64,000 nucleotides of DNA from Lota lota (GCA_026745465.1 JACYXH010000579.1:1-64000); one strand, 5' to 3'. Positions 22,413 through 34,042 are shown, counted from the stretch's first letter. Numbers and translations: made by a program. Notes: generated by a model not told the origin, from the sequence alone.

Positions 22413-24005
22413 ATGAAGGGTCATCTCCCTCCGCAGCACCTGACATCCAGTGGTTTTTGCTGTGACCCGAAACCAGGAGACCCACCACCGGTGCCTATCT
22501 GCCACACAAACTGTCCCATGGCCACAACATACACCTGGTATAGAAAGGCCACGCCGGGACCATGGGCGTGGCTTATGATTCTGACTGCTATATTATTATG
22601 TTTTATTATTTTGCTTCTTTTGCCTGTTCTTTCCCTTTTCTAGTGTTCTGTCCGCCACAACCACGACCAACCCTCCCAAACACCATCCGCCGTGCCTCGA
22701 GCGAAGGTAACAACCGACCATTACGGCTTAGACGCCCCAGATTCCTGCTCTTCCCCACGGCGCTTCTCCTTCTGATCTGAGCATCTCACATCGCATCCGC
22801 TGCCATTAACAGAAACAGCGCAGAACGCTGGTAACCGGGGGTAATTAACCTTTCGTTCACCGAGGGAGTAACGGCCACAGTAGAAATAGACCTTTGCACT
22901 ATAGTTGTCTGGGGGAACCCTTATGAGACGAGACGGATATGGTGGGACGACGTTTACGTATCACATCACATTGCTATAGGTTCAGAAATTGCGCAAGCTG
23001 GCATAACGCATGTTGGACCACGTTATACATTGATTGGGGTATCCGCAATCGCAGCCTGAAAACACGTCTCTCAATCGTTAAAGCTGGCACTGTAGTTCGA
23101 AAATGTTCAGCCGACGACTGTAATCCCTTACTTATTACCCTGTAAGCCTTTCCTCCCAAAGCAATGGACGGGAACTTGTGTGCTAATACAACTCGTCACC
23201 CATTGATCCCGTTACACTATACCGTACGGACCCCTCCCTCCTACATCGCGCCCGACGTTCAAACCCAGGCGGTAACTTTGACAAACATGTGTATATAGAT
23301 GACATTGGTGTCCCTAGAGGGGTCCCTAACGAATTTAAAGCTAGAAACCAGATTGCGGCAGGCTTCGAGTCCATCCTCTTTTGGTGGTCAACTACTAACT
23401 AAAATGTAGACTGGATAAATTACATTTATTACAATCAACAGCGATTCATCAATTTCACTCGAGATTCTGTCCGTGGCATTCACGAGCAGCTAGACAAACC
23501 TAGCCTCATGACCTGGCAAAATAGAATTGCACTAGACATGTTCCTCGCGGAAAAAGGAGGCGTTTGTAAAATGTTTGGGGACACTTGTTGTACGTTTATC
23601 CCCAATAACACTGCTCCGGACGGCTCCATCACCAAAGGATTGGCGGGCCTTACGGCCCTGTCTGAGGAGCTCGCAGAAAACTCGGGGGTGACCGACCCCT
23701 TCGGGGATATGATGGCCACGTGGTTCGGACGTTGGAAAGATTTAGCATTATCCCTCTTCGCATCTGTCGCCATAGGTACAGCCATCCTTGCCACATGCGG
23801 CTGTTGTATTATTCCCTGTGTTCGTAGCCTCGTCATCCGTACCATTGAGCGCACAGTGGGCCAATTACCCTCTGCACCTCCAATGACTCACACATTTGCC
23901 CAGCTTGAGTCCTGTTCTCTGTTGCCCACTACCCCGCCCCGGCCTGATCGTCCCCCTCATTATGCCTCAGAATCTGCCTCTTTGTCTGAAGTCGACCTCA
24001 TTTAA
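22413..24005 (+). pseudogene. env: ERV env remnant with open transmembrane part
   Basis: A frame at 22413-22643 ends in a strongly hydrophobic segment (WLMILTAILLCFIILLLLPV), likely the leader or signal anchor. The surface-unit region after it is broken. From about 23404 one frame is open to the stop at 24003-24005. It contains a CX6CC motif (CKMFGDTCC), a single membrane-spanning helix (near residues LFASVAIGTAILATCGCCII) and a cytoplasmic tail of about 60 residues. The fusion-peptide region before it is not recognisable in frame. This describes an old genomic copy, and no function is shown. Confidence 0.75.
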
Positions 24006-24119
24006 ATTGTACGGTCCACTGGCTGTGCAACCATATCGCGCCTTTTTCCCCATAAAAAGGCGGGTTTAAAGTCCTAACCTTATGGGGTTTTTCAAGGAGC
24101 CATATGCGCGACGGCCAGC

Positions 24120-24500
24120 ACTGAGTTTCTTTTGACATTATGCATTTATGATTTTAATTGATTTTCTATTATTACATGATATACTGTGTTTGATTTCTTT
24201 TTACATTACACATTTATGATTTCAATTGATTTTTCTATTATTACATGATATACTTTGTTTGATTTCATTTGACATTATGCATTTAATGATTTTGATTAAT
24301 TCTAATTATTACATAAAATACATTGATTGATTTTAATTGATTCTCATATGATTTTACTTGACTTTCATATTTACTTTATACCTTTTATGATTTTAATTGA
24401 TTTCCATATTTACATTATGCCTTTCATGATTTTCATTGATTTTCATTATTACGTTATATGATTTTACTTGATTCTGTATTGCTTTTATATTCTTCGTCCT
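24120..24500. repeat. AT-rich degenerate repeat before the ERV 3' LTR
   Basis: About six loose copies of a 55-60 bp AT-rich unit with ATGATTTTAATTGATTTTC and ATTATTACATGATATAC. It fills the space between env and the polypurine tract. Confidence 0.8.
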
Positions 24501-24541
24501 TTTCCTTTAAAATCGATCATATATGATCGAAAGGGGGGAAT

Positions 24542-25041
24542 TGTGGTGGGAAAAATGACTCAAGGCCCATCCTGAGGTCAGCTTGCTAAAACTAATTAAT
24601 TCCGATATGCACACTACGAACCTATCTGTCTTTTTCAACTTCCTACCTCCCCACAGATGCCCATTTATCTTGTATTCCTGCATGGTGCTCTGTTCCCATG
24701 TGAGCAAACTCCCTTTTTCTATAACACTGTATCTGTGCCTGACCTTGAATGTATACTCCCTTCCTAAACCAGGCGTCCAGCTTTAATTGGGCATCGAACC
24801 TATTACAGACAGTCCAATGGCGCCATCTAGTGTCATATCTGACATACTGTTTACCCGACTGTATAAAAAGGCGTCCCTCCTGTCTTCGGGGCGCCCTTTC
24901 TCGAGAACTCTGCTCTATGTGGAGTTGCCTTTGAAACGGTGGCTTTTATGTGCTGCAGCATATGAAATAAATCAACTACGGATATCCACTTGTCTTAGCC
25001 TTTAATCGAGCCAGCCACCAGTCATCACATTTTCTACAACA
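24542..25041 (+). repeat. ERV 3' LTR
   Basis: Begins TGTGGTGGGAAAAATGAC and ends TTTCTACAACA. TATA box near 24862, AATAAA near 24966. It directly follows the polypurine tract AAAGGGGGGAAT. It is about 20 bp longer than the 5' LTR through a small U3 indel. Confidence 0.9.
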
Positions 25042-25205
25042 GTGTACACAATTATTCGTGTCTGTGATCATCACAGAGTCCACACGCAACAGGAAACAAT
25101 CCACGATAGGTCACAATCCATGATAGCTGGCCGTCGTATTCTGTGACCCCACCGTAAATGCGATTTTATTTTACTTAAACCCCAACCAAATGTGTTCAGG
25201 TAATT
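25042..25205. repeat. Left inverted terminal repeat of Ginger-like copy 1
   Basis: Matches, inverted, the sequence at about 29728-29905. It begins in the middle of the repeat (at GTGTACACAATTATTCGTG) directly after the ERV LTR, so the outermost part is missing. In the right end the motif GTATTCTGTGACCCCACC occurs twice, about 180 bases apart; here it occurs once. Confidence 0.8.
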
Positions 25206-25800
25206 TTATGCATCCATTGTATGACTTTTTTTTTTGAACTTTTTTTTATTCAAGTGTTTATACAATTAACAAAAACATTTTTAAGACTTGAGCCTGGGGG
25301 CATGCAGGACAGCTGTACAGATGATCTCGGTCTGGTCTCCCAACACAACCCTCGTGGTACCACCTCGCATAGTGGTCACACTGGACCTGAAACACAACAA
25401 TTTCCCTTGGGATGAATAAAGTACACTGATATAAGTCTTATCTTAAACCGAGGTCATGTTAAATGGGACAAAGGTTCTGTGTAAATATCTATGTGAAACA
25501 TGTGTCTTCTCCAGTACCAGACAGGTCGGCATAAAGAGCAGGACAACACCATGGTTTATTAGTATTTTGTTCATTGAATACATGTTTCAATGAAACATGT
25601 ATTAGGGTGGGGGTGGGGGGGGGGGGGGGGGGGTTGTGTGCATGTCAACAACACATGGTTTAATGAATATATCAGAATCCATTGTTACATTTATCACTGC
25701 TTTTTAACAACAACCGAGCCAACAATTCAGGCTAGACTGGATGAGCTGTAAATGAGCAAAGATACTAGAAAACCATGGTGTTATTTTTCAACAAATAACT

Positions 25801-26300
25801 TACCCAGTCAGTGGTAACAGGTCTGTCTTGAGACCCTCCTTCTCGCTCTTCTTCCTCTCCACAGCAGTCACACAGCTCACTGAGATCATCTGGTTAACAT
25901 TTGGTATTGATTATAATAATCATTTCTTCTTATTTCACACAAAATGTGGTGTCAATTGTCCACTGACTTCAAAGATGTCAATGCATTTATAAGAGACCTT
26001 TCACTGCACTACATTCTGTACAATGTCATTTACAGCTATCCTTGGGAAAATATACCATGAGTGATACATACTCACTTTCTACACTTCTTTATTATATTAA
26101 TTTCAGATTTAATAATCCACATTCTTTACGATATTTGAAATCCTCATGGTGTTAATAGAAATCCAAGTTTGAAATATGTAAACATACCAGTCTCATTGAG
26201 TAGTGTGAAAGCTACTTCCCTCCTGTATTGACCCACCGCCTTTGCAGAGTTTGGGAAAATAAGAGACTCCTCTGCCAGGACTTTCTCAGCATACTAAGAA
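25801..26300 (-). pseudogene. C-terminal exons of the transposon gene, PHD-like start
   Basis: An exon at about 26222-26295 reads KVLAEESLIFPNSAKAVGQY and ends AFTLLNET, the helical end of the Ulp1 domain. The exon at 25801-25893 reads DDLSELCDCCGEEEEREGGS and ends TTDW before GTAAGT. A Cys-x2-Cys pair followed by a W at this distance is how a PHD finger begins. The exon with the remaining zinc ligands was not found before the element's end, so the finger is only suggested. Confidence 0.5.
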
Positions 26301-26469
26301 CATGTTTGATAAAATGAATGGTCAAAAAATACTGGCCTAGTTTAACTTAATCAAAAAGCTTTAACTTGATGTCTCTGTATAGGAGTTCAAATTTTAAAAA
26401 AAAGAGACCTTTTCAAAATCAGCTTCATGTTTCCATAATGAAATTTGCAATGCAAAAGCTTACTTTGAT

Positions 26470-27452
26470 GGCAAATATTCCACATGAAGTGGAATCCTTC
26501 TGTGGCACAGTGTTGGCTGTCCACCTGGACACCGTACAGCCTCTCGCTCTCATGAATGCTCTGAGAAGTAGACAAAAAGTAACAAATGATTATGCAATTC
26601 TGACACCTTCAGCTGTTGTACACATACTCCAATGGTTAAATACCAGCATTCCCCTCAGTTCGCTGCGAAGTCTTGTTGTTACTTACCTGCATTTCCAAGC
26701 TCTTGTGTTCCAGTACTGGATACCCGTGGCTTGCTTTTATACCCCGACTACGATTCCTGCCTGACCCTTTGTATTACCATGCCGATCACCTGACCCCTGC
26801 CTGCCTCGACCAATTCCTTTGCCTGACCCTTCCAACCAGTCTGCCTTAAGTCCCGCCACTGGGTTCACCCTGCTCCTTGTGCCTGAGTCTTTGTTACAGT
26901 AATACACTAACAGAGTAATGACAGTGGCCTACATAAGGGGACATCATACAACTGTTACCTTGTGGATTCCAGACATCTCTTCACCCTGGAGCCATCATTA
27001 CCGAGTGGATCCAGTACAAGGCTCCTCTGTTCTGAGGGGAAAATTTGGATAAACCCATTGTGCATGTGTCAGATATGCAAATTAAATCATGGGTGTGCCT
27101 TAGAAATTCTAATAGAAATAGATAGGGTACGGTAATGTTTAACTTACTGTGAGTATCCAATGATTCAGCTCATTCACTACCCCCAGAATCACTCCATACA
27201 ATGATGGATCACTCTTAGAAAATAACACACAATTCACCGTTTAAAAACAACCCCAATTTACAGTAAATCATCAAAGCACAATTTATTTTGTTGAACATCA
27301 GAACAAAAATACCTCTAATGTGCCTACCCTAAGAATTGCTGTCTTCCCTTGCCAAATTTGTGTTATTGCATGCGTATTAATAAAGAGCTATTTGCCCCCT
27401 TGGCAATTATGCTTGTGGACCATTTTGTGGAAGTAGGCATTGATCACCTGAG
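26470..27452 (-). pseudogene. Ulp1-type (C48) protease exons of the transposon
   Basis: Exons in order: about 27329-27449 (VINAYFHKMVHKHN, a TAG, then WQGKTAILR), 27150-27212 (YGVILGVVNELNHWIL, with the catalytic histidine in NHW), 26961-27030 (SLVLDPLGNDGSRVKRCLES, with the catalytic aspartate in LDP) and about 26470-26563 (VPQKDSTSCGIFAIK, with the catalytic cysteine in TSCG and the oxyanion glutamine before it). All three catalytic residues of the SUMO-protease fold are present in order, each in an exon with an AG acceptor. One in-frame stop breaks the first exon. Such proteases cleave ubiquitin-like proteins; the role in a transposon is unknown. Confidence 0.7.
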
Positions 27453-27553
27453 GAAAGGAAATTAATTTGAAAAATTAAGTTAACTCAACGTGTATTAGCT
27501 TTTGGAGATTTACTTGTTCAATATAATAATAAAATAAAAATAAATACTTAAGC

Positions 27554-29544
27554 TTACCTCACTCTCGAGTTCCTGACCCGGACTTGGAGGAGGTAGCAGC
27601 AGGTGGAGTGGCGGTGGCAGCAGGTGGAGTGGAGGTGATGGTAGAGACTGGGGGACATCCTCTCAACCGCCAAGGTATTCTCGGGGGTCTCTTGGTGGTG
27701 TAGCTTCAGGTGATCAGTGTTGACCTGTAGTTTTCCTGAACTATCCACAAGGTCAACACTTTTCCCTTCAATGTTCGCTACCCTGAATGGTCCAAGGAAC
27801 TCCGGATCCATCTTTCCCCCTTTCCGTTGCTGGCTGCGAACGTCCTTCCTCCACACCATGTCCCCCACCTGAAGGCTCTGGCTCTTTGGTCTGAATTCCA
27901 GTCTCCCTCTGGTTCTTTCCTGAATTTTCTCCACATTCTGCTGGACAATGGTCATGATCTTGTCCTGTCGCTCGATGTCCATCTTGCTTCCCTCCCAAAC
28001 ATCAGGTTAAAACGGAGAGAAGCGTGTTATGAGCTGCTTTTTGGTGCGCAAACCAAACATAACAGGGTCCAGGTATCCATCCCATGTGTTCGGCCTTTCT
28101 CCGGTAAGCTTCCTCAGCGCTCTAGACAGTGATTTAAAAAAGTAGAATGTTCATATATATATATATTATTTTCTATTTTACATTTACAATTTTAGTATGT
28201 TAAATGCTGTTTCTTACATCATTTAACAGTTACAGTTACATTTATAACAAGGTCGAACTATGTTAATTGATGTAGTTGTAAAAGGATTTTGTTAACCTCT
28301 GTATGGTGCCATTCAACCTCTCCACCAACCCATTGGTCTGGGGGTACCGGGCACAGAGACTCCTTCTGATCCCCAATATTTGGCACACTTCGGTGTTGAT
28401 CTGAATGAATGGTGCAGAGAACTATTTAACCCCACTGTTACATTGAATAAATAAAAACTTGTCATTTTAAATGACTACTAATGTACAAGTTCAAAGTTCA
28501 AACAAATACGTACTTTGTTGACAAATTCTTTTCCTTGATCCTGTGAGGATTCTTTGTGGTACTTCAAATTGATACACAAATTTCAATATGCACTGTGTAA
28601 CCTCTGCTGCGGATTTACATTTGATGGCATAGGCCTGTGACCATCAGGTACAGTAGTCGACCATCACACAGATGTACTGGTTTCCCTGGTCTGTCATGAC
28701 CAGCTTGCCAACTAGGCCCATGCCTACAAGTTCAAATGGAACTTTAGTCTGTTTGAAAACAAAGACGACACAATTACTATGTTATTCACACATTAAATAT
28801 GTTGGAAATATGGTGAATGCTCCTCCCATCTACTATAAAAAGGAACAGTGATCAAAACACAAAAATTGAATGTTTACCTTTATTGGTTTATAATCCGTGC
28901 CAACCTTGAGGTCATGTCGGTTTTGCTGACACACAGTGCATTGTGAGACCTTTGGAAGATATTTTCATGTGATTTAACGTTTTTCTTCCTCACAAGTGCT
29001 GAATCAAGTAGCAAGGTTAAATATGAAAGCAAAAACATACCCAATTATCAATGTCGGCTGACATGCCCTGGCCAGTAGAACCTTTGAGAAATCACGTTGC
29101 TAGTCTGAATTTGGCCGCAGTGTGCGCCAATGTCACTGGTGTGAAATTCTTCAAATAATGAGTCGGCCGCGGCCGCCCCACAGACAACTTTCACTCGATC
29201 TCTTTGTCAGATCCCTTATGTCTGACATAAAACAATTCACCATCTGAAGATAGGATAGCAATTATTGAGAGCCCTTTAAGCCTTGTCTAATTTGGCCTCT
29301 CTTTCCATGAATTGCAAGGCTAACATAACTGTTACGTAGGCTAAAATGCAGTATTTGCTGAAAGGTTTGTGCATTATTGTTAAATGATGTGTTTAATGGA
29401 TTAAATATCTAGTTTAGCCCTACCATCGATGCAGTACTTTTCGGCTCGTCGCCGAATAGTGTAACGCTGTTTTTTATCAGTTTCTTTAGGAAACTCTCCT
29501 TTGATGAGGAACTCCCTTAAATCGTCAAACATTTGTTTGTCCAT
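27554..29544 (-). pseudogene. Ginger-like integrase exons, copy 1
   Basis: Start exon 29424-29544 reads MDKQMFDDLREFLIKGEFPK. The next exon has ELFYVRHKGSDKE and the zinc-binding part (EEFHTSDIGAHCGQ with CGQI and, in the following exon, CTVCQQNRH). The core exon (28640-28750) has VGMGLVGKLVM, where the family has VGMD, so the first aspartate is glycine. It also has a TGA inside DYCT-WSQAY and a one-base insertion that turns the second motif TDQGK into TGSRK. The third motif TNGLVERLNG is intact near 28330. The C-terminal exon 27554-27998 has the GPF/Y module: LGPFRVANIEGKSVDLVDSS and VNTDHLKLHH. Confidence 0.75.
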
Positions 29545-29724
29545 AATGCAATGTCAAAACAAAGTATGTAGGCTACAGAAACTGAATGCTCAATAGGTGT
29601 ATGTTATCTGTTCGTTACCTATAGTCGTTTTGTCTGTGCTAAGATACTTTTAAAATGCGCAATTTAAAATTGGACCAATCAGACACGTCAAAGGTCATCC
29701 TAATTTACATAATGTAGACAGGTG

Positions 29725-29935
29725 GGGTCACAGAATACGACGGCCAGCTATCATGGATTGTGACCTACCGTGGATTGTTTCCTGTTGCGTGTGGACTCTG
29801 TGATGATCACAGACACGAATAATTTTGTACACATACAGATATGAGGATGGCAAATGACCTGAACACATTTGGTTGGGGTTTAAGTAAAATAAAATCGCAT
29901 TTACGGTGGGGTCACAGAATACGTGTTTTTTACGA
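29725..29935. repeat. Right inverted terminal repeat of Ginger-like copy 1
   Basis: GGTGGGGTCACAGAATACG occurs twice, at about 29723 and 29906, bounding a 180-base unit that is the inverse of the left end. The outer copy is followed by TGTTTTTTACGACAAACC. Confidence 0.75.
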
Positions 29936-30289
29936 CAAACCACCAAACTAATCATGCAATAAAAATTGTATGGGTTAGTAGATCTGTTTGGGGATTGTAG
30001 GAGCTATCTAGGCCACGGACACAGGCCTTCAAATTGTTTATCTTCTGTCTCACTCTCAACCTAGATTGAAACGGGTTGTGTTTATCGTGAAGCGGCTATT
30101 AGAGTGACAGCATCGCAGGGCCATACGTAAAGGCTTAGGGGCGGAACTTGAGCATTATTTGACCAATCCTGTAAAGGACTTACGTGGGTGTGGGCACAGT
30201 AAGGCTAGTTCGAGGATTTGTTTCGTTTTGCACAGACTTTATCTTTAGTGTAGACTGGGGAGATGACAATGTGTTGCTAGTGGTGCCTG

Positions 30290-30793
30290 CACAGAGGCCT
30301 ATCTGTTTTCTTTTAACTATCTAACTCCCCACTGCTGCTTGTTTTCCTGCATTCCTGCGTTGTGCTTTGTTCTATTTGAGAAACTCCAGAGTAAGTTCCT
30401 CTCACCTATTATGTGTCTGTTCTCTACTGCACATCTTCTCCCTAAATTAACTATGGTGCCTTGACCGCACATTGTACCCGTTATAAATAATAAGTGGCGC
30501 CATAGATGGTGAATTAGGACCAAGTGCCCGGCCTGAACTGTGCATTGAACCTGTTATAGATGGTAAATGGGGCCATCTCGTGATATCTCTGAGATGGTGT
30601 TTGCTCCACTCCACAAAAAGGGCTTCCCTCCTCTATTCAGGGCGCTTTTTCTCCACAACTCTACTCTGCGTGGAGTTGCCTTTGAAACTGTGTCTTTTAT
30701 ATGCTGCAGCATATGAAATAAATCAACTACGGATATCCATTTGTCTTAGCTTTTTATTCGAGCCAACCACCAGTTATTCTATTTGCTACAACA
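30290..30793 (+). mobile_element. Solo LTR of the 16-25 kb ERV family
   Basis: It shares the R/U5 block with the ERV: CATATGAAATAAATCAACTA, CGGATATCCATTTGTCTTAG, CGAGCCAACCACCAG and the end TTGCTACAACA. It also has GGCGCTTTTTCTCCACAACT. U3 is different from the ERV at 16154 and closer to the LTR at 12216 (TTAACTATCTAACTCCCCAC, TGTGTCTGTTCTCTACTGCA). The start is approximate. No internal sequence is present. Confidence 0.75.
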
Positions 30794-31340
30794 ATATCCT
30801 TCATTGCTCTAACACATGCGTTTGGTTAATCTGATTTACACCTGCCCCTAATGAGAACTCTCTAAAACAATAGTTTGTCTAAAAGGCCCTGCACAGTGTT
30901 GGTCGGGGATATAGTAATCGTCATTATAAGATAAAAGCTATATACAAACTATATCAACATTGTTTATATATTTATAATATAATGTAATATATAATATACA
31001 AATAATAATTGAATATTGTCGAACTAAGGAACTACTTTTCTCAGCGAATCACCACATCGACTTGGCGCTGTGGTGTTTACCCACTACTGGTCAGCGGCGC
31101 AATGGTTTAGTAGTGCAGACCAGGTGAGTCCCGCTCATTTCCAATGTTGAACGTGTGTAGTTTGGATTTAAAGACATGGAACACGCGTACGCCATTATCA
31201 AACAATGCTTATTGCGTTTATAACACTGCTTTGGAGTTCGCATATGCTTTCCCGTTGTTGCTAGCAAGCCACATGCTGTTAGCTGTCAGCGTCATACAAC
31301 GTTTTGGGTCAACAGCACGAGTATTTTCATTAAAGAAACG
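30794..31340. other. Non-coding stretch before the mcam arm
   Basis: AT-rich sequence (TATATTTATAATATAATG near 30970) and unique sequence. No exon for a signal peptide or for mcam Ig1a was found here. Confidence 0.5.
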
Positions 31341-31344
31341 ACGT

Positions 31345-32065
31345 TATTGTTAAAACAAGTGCACACCTCTCCATCTCCTACTCTTTGTCATTAAAAAGGC
31401 CAATTTAAACATGGTCATCACGCTGACTAACAAAGTGGGTCTCTGGCCACGCATGATTACAACTTTCCTCTCTACTTTTGAAGTAGTTTCACACACTAGA
31501 TATCTGGTGAGGATGAGTCTCCATCTCCTCCTCTTTGTCATTAAAAAGGCTTTCCTCTGTACTTTGAAGAAGTTTCTACACACTAGATATCTGGTGAGGA
31601 TGAGTCTCCATCTCCTCCTCTTTGTCATTAAAAAGGCTTTCCTCTGTACTTTGAAGAAGGTTCTACACACTAGATATCTGGTGAGGATGAGTCTCCATCT
31701 CCTCCTCTTTGTCATAAAAAAGGCTTTCCTTTGTACTTTTGAAAAGGTTTCTACACACTAGATATCTGGTGAGGATTAGTCTCCATCTCCTCCTCTTTGT
31801 CATTAAAAAGGCTTTCCTCTCTACTTTTGAACAAGTTTCTACACACTAGATATCTGGTGAGGATGAGTCTCCATCTCCTCCTCTTTGTCATTAAAAAGGC
31901 TTTCCTCTCTACTTTTGAACAAGTTTCTACACACTAAATATCTGTTGAGGATGAGTCTCCATCTCCTCCTCTTTGTCATTAAAAAGGCTTTCCTCTGTAC
32001 TTTTGAAAAGGTTTCTACACACTAGATATCCGGTGAGGATGAGTCTCCATCTCCTCCTCTTTGTC
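31345..32065. repeat. 88-bp minisatellite, left arm
   Basis: About eight copies of an 88-bp unit with CACTAGATATCTGGTGAGGA, TGAGTCTCCATCTCCTCCTC and TTTGTCATTAAAAAGGC. It is the inverted counterpart of the array at 63025-63800. The outer part also matches (GTGCACACCTCTCCATCTCC here, its reverse complement near 63780). It runs directly into the 23-bp minisatellite at 32068. Confidence 0.95.
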
Positions 32066-32067
32066 GA

Positions 32068-32215
32068 AGTAGAGGACAGGGGGAAGGAGAGTAGAGGACA
32101 GGGTGAAGGAGAGTAGAGGACAGGGTGAAGGAGAGTAGAGGACAGGGTGAAGGAGAGTAGAGGACAGGGTGAAGGAGAGTAGAGGACAGGGTGAAGGAGA
32201 GTAGAGGACAGGATG
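32068..32215. repeat. 23-bp minisatellite beside mcam exon
   Basis: Six to seven copies of GAGAGTAGAGGACAGGGTGAAG-type units, ending 30 bases before the splice acceptor of the mcam exon at 32246. The inverted copies of this place have about 13 units (61075-61380) and about three diverged units (58265-58335). Confidence 0.95.
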
Positions 32216-32245
32216 AACGGTGGCTTCCTTGTTTTCCCGCCCCAG

Positions 32246-34042
32246 AAATCGACCAATAGCAGCCAACGCATCTTCCATGGCAACAACGACCAGCAGATGG
32301 TGGACAGGAACACAGAGTACAGCGAGCGCATCCAGGTCACCTCGGACCAGCAGGGCTCCGTACTCACACTGCGGGACGTCCGCCTGTCTGACGAGCGCCT
32401 GTTCGTCTGCCAGGTGAACGGCCTGGGGTCAGGGAGCGCCGAGGGCAGGACCCTCCTCCGGGTGTTTGGTGAGTAGGGGTCTGGAGGCATGCCCACACAG
32501 GGAACCAGAACGCCCTATGCGAAGGACGATATCACCACCTTGACGAGCAAAGAAATCCAGTTTTTCATTCCCCTGCGCTTTTGTGATTTTTATCCAGCAA
32601 TTTGGGTATCTTTGGTCGCATCCATGTTGCTGAGCAAACCATTACTTTAGAGACAATCTTCTGTACGGCCTTACTTAGGAGAAAGAAGGAACACGTTTGC
32701 AGATGTACTTATACTTGCCGAATGGACAGAAATGGTTGTTAGGTGTTGTGCTACAAATGTGGTTGACATGCTATGATTCAGTTATTACAATCTGTTATTA
32801 CAATCTGAGGCAATATGTCCTCTTCAGAAAAAGTTCAAATGTGAGCAGATGTTTTCATCCTTTCATCCTCCACCACTGCCCCCAGTGATTGAGGGGGTCC
32901 TTACTGGAATATCTGTGACCAATGAGACCTTGTCTAAGGTGGGTTTATGTCCGCTCAGCCCAAAAGTCAGTTCCTGCCACAGCGAGGGCTAATGTTGTGA
33001 TATGACCTTCTACAGGGATCCGCTATCACCACCAGTAATCTTCTGCTTTTCCCCAGCTGTCAATATCCATAGTGACATAAATTAACCAAATGACTTCCTG
33101 AAGTATTCATAACCGAACCTAGAGCTACTTATTTAATATGGCGCTTACTGCGGTCCGATTGTAGCTGGTGGTTTCTGTGTTGTACCACAGAGAGAGAGCT
33201 CTTAATACATTTTAGAAAGCTATTTTGAGTTTCATGAGCATTTCGTATGAGCGGTTGTGGCATCGCACGGCGGTGAAGACTCTCTCCTTGTGAAACCGGT
33301 TTCAGGTGGCCTCGTGCGAGGCGAGGGGCTTCCCCAAGCCCAACATTACCTGGTACCGGAACCACCTTCCCCTGGTGCCCGCTCAAGGACGTGAGTTCTC
33401 TGGGCTAGTAGTAGTATTCCTTCCCTGAGGATTTCTTTTCAAAACTGTTGAACTTGGCAAGGCTAGGCTAAGATAAATGTAATCTTTAAATGGCGTGACA
33501 TGATTTTATATATTTTGGAATTGATGTTGTAATATATAATCAGAAACTACAATGTGTCTTAACACAGTGGGCATTATCTTGTTATTTATAACTGAAAAGT
33601 TGCAAGCATATTGATTTGTTATTAGAATGTCCACATAAACAAACAGATGTGACATGTCCAATGAGACGGCTGTCATGAATTGGGGGGGGGGGGGGGTAAT
33701 CACAGGCACTGAGTCACAAGCTGAGATATGCAGAGACGCCATTTAGGAAGATATTCTCCAGGAAGGGGCAGGTAGTGGAGAGGTGGATCAACAATGAAGA
33801 CGTTGGGAGGTTCCTATGATGAAAGGGTTGTCATGGGATGATGTGGTGCCCCCCTCCCCCAGACTTGAACATGGTGACCCTGGCGACCCAGGAGCCGGAG
33901 GGGTTCTTCACGGTGCAGAGTGAGCTGCAGTACAAGGTGGTGAAGGAGGACCAGGATGCACGGTTCACCTGCGAGGTCAGCTACTTGGTCCCCGGGGCCA
34001 TGAGGACGGCCAAGTCCAGGGACATCAACATCACCGTCCACT
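32246..34042 (+). CDS. mcam: mcam copy A, Ig1 end and Ig2 exons
   Basis: 32246-32468 reads [20 protein letters not shown], then [20 protein letters not shown] with the second Ig cysteine. The following small exon ([18 protein letters not shown]) has lost the CTAG acceptor present in the two minus-strand copies, where it is 71 nt. A replacement acceptor CCCCCAG at 32885 would make it 53 nt and still in frame. 33306-33390 has [19 protein letters not shown] and 33863-34042 has [17 protein letters not shown], giving both Ig2 cysteines. The exon with the first half of Ig1 is missing from this copy. Confidence 0.8.

Larger units (their letters stand above)
16154..25041 (+). mobile_element. Endogenous retrovirus, gamma/epsilon type, defective
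   Basis: A complete-looking but decayed provirus: 5' LTR 16154-16634, leader repeat, gag remnant, pol remnant, env remnant, polypurine tract AAAGGGGGGAAT at 24530-24541, 3' LTR 24542-25041. A single CX2CX4HX4C knuckle, an integrase C-terminus of the gammaretroviral kind and a CX6CC env motif point to the gamma/epsilon group. Large parts (capsid, first half of reverse transcriptase, surface unit) are absent or unrecognisable. Flanking bases do not show a clear target-site duplication. The 3' LTR directly abuts sequence belonging to the left inverted repeat of the Ginger-like element, suggesting insertion into or rearrangement with it. Confidence 0.85.
25042..29935 (-). mobile_element. Ginger-like DNA transposon with Ulp1 protease, copy 1
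   Basis: The ends at 25042-25205 and 29725-29935 are inverted copies of each other, sharing GTGTCTGTGATCATCACAG, CCACACGCAACAGGAAACA and GTATTCTGTGACCCCACC. Between them, the minus strand carries a multi-exon gene: an integrase of the Ty3/gypsy type, then a Ulp1-family protease, then the start of a PHD-like finger. Introns and inverted ends, with no LTRs, separate it from a retrotransposon. Ginger-type transposons and the host gene GIN1 carry the same integrase. Several stops and a changed catalytic residue show this copy is dead. The left end is cut by the ERV. Confidence 0.65.

Noticed and set aside
16154..25041. Target-site duplication of the ERV
   Set aside because: The five bases before 16154 and after 25041 do not match, so no duplication is claimed.
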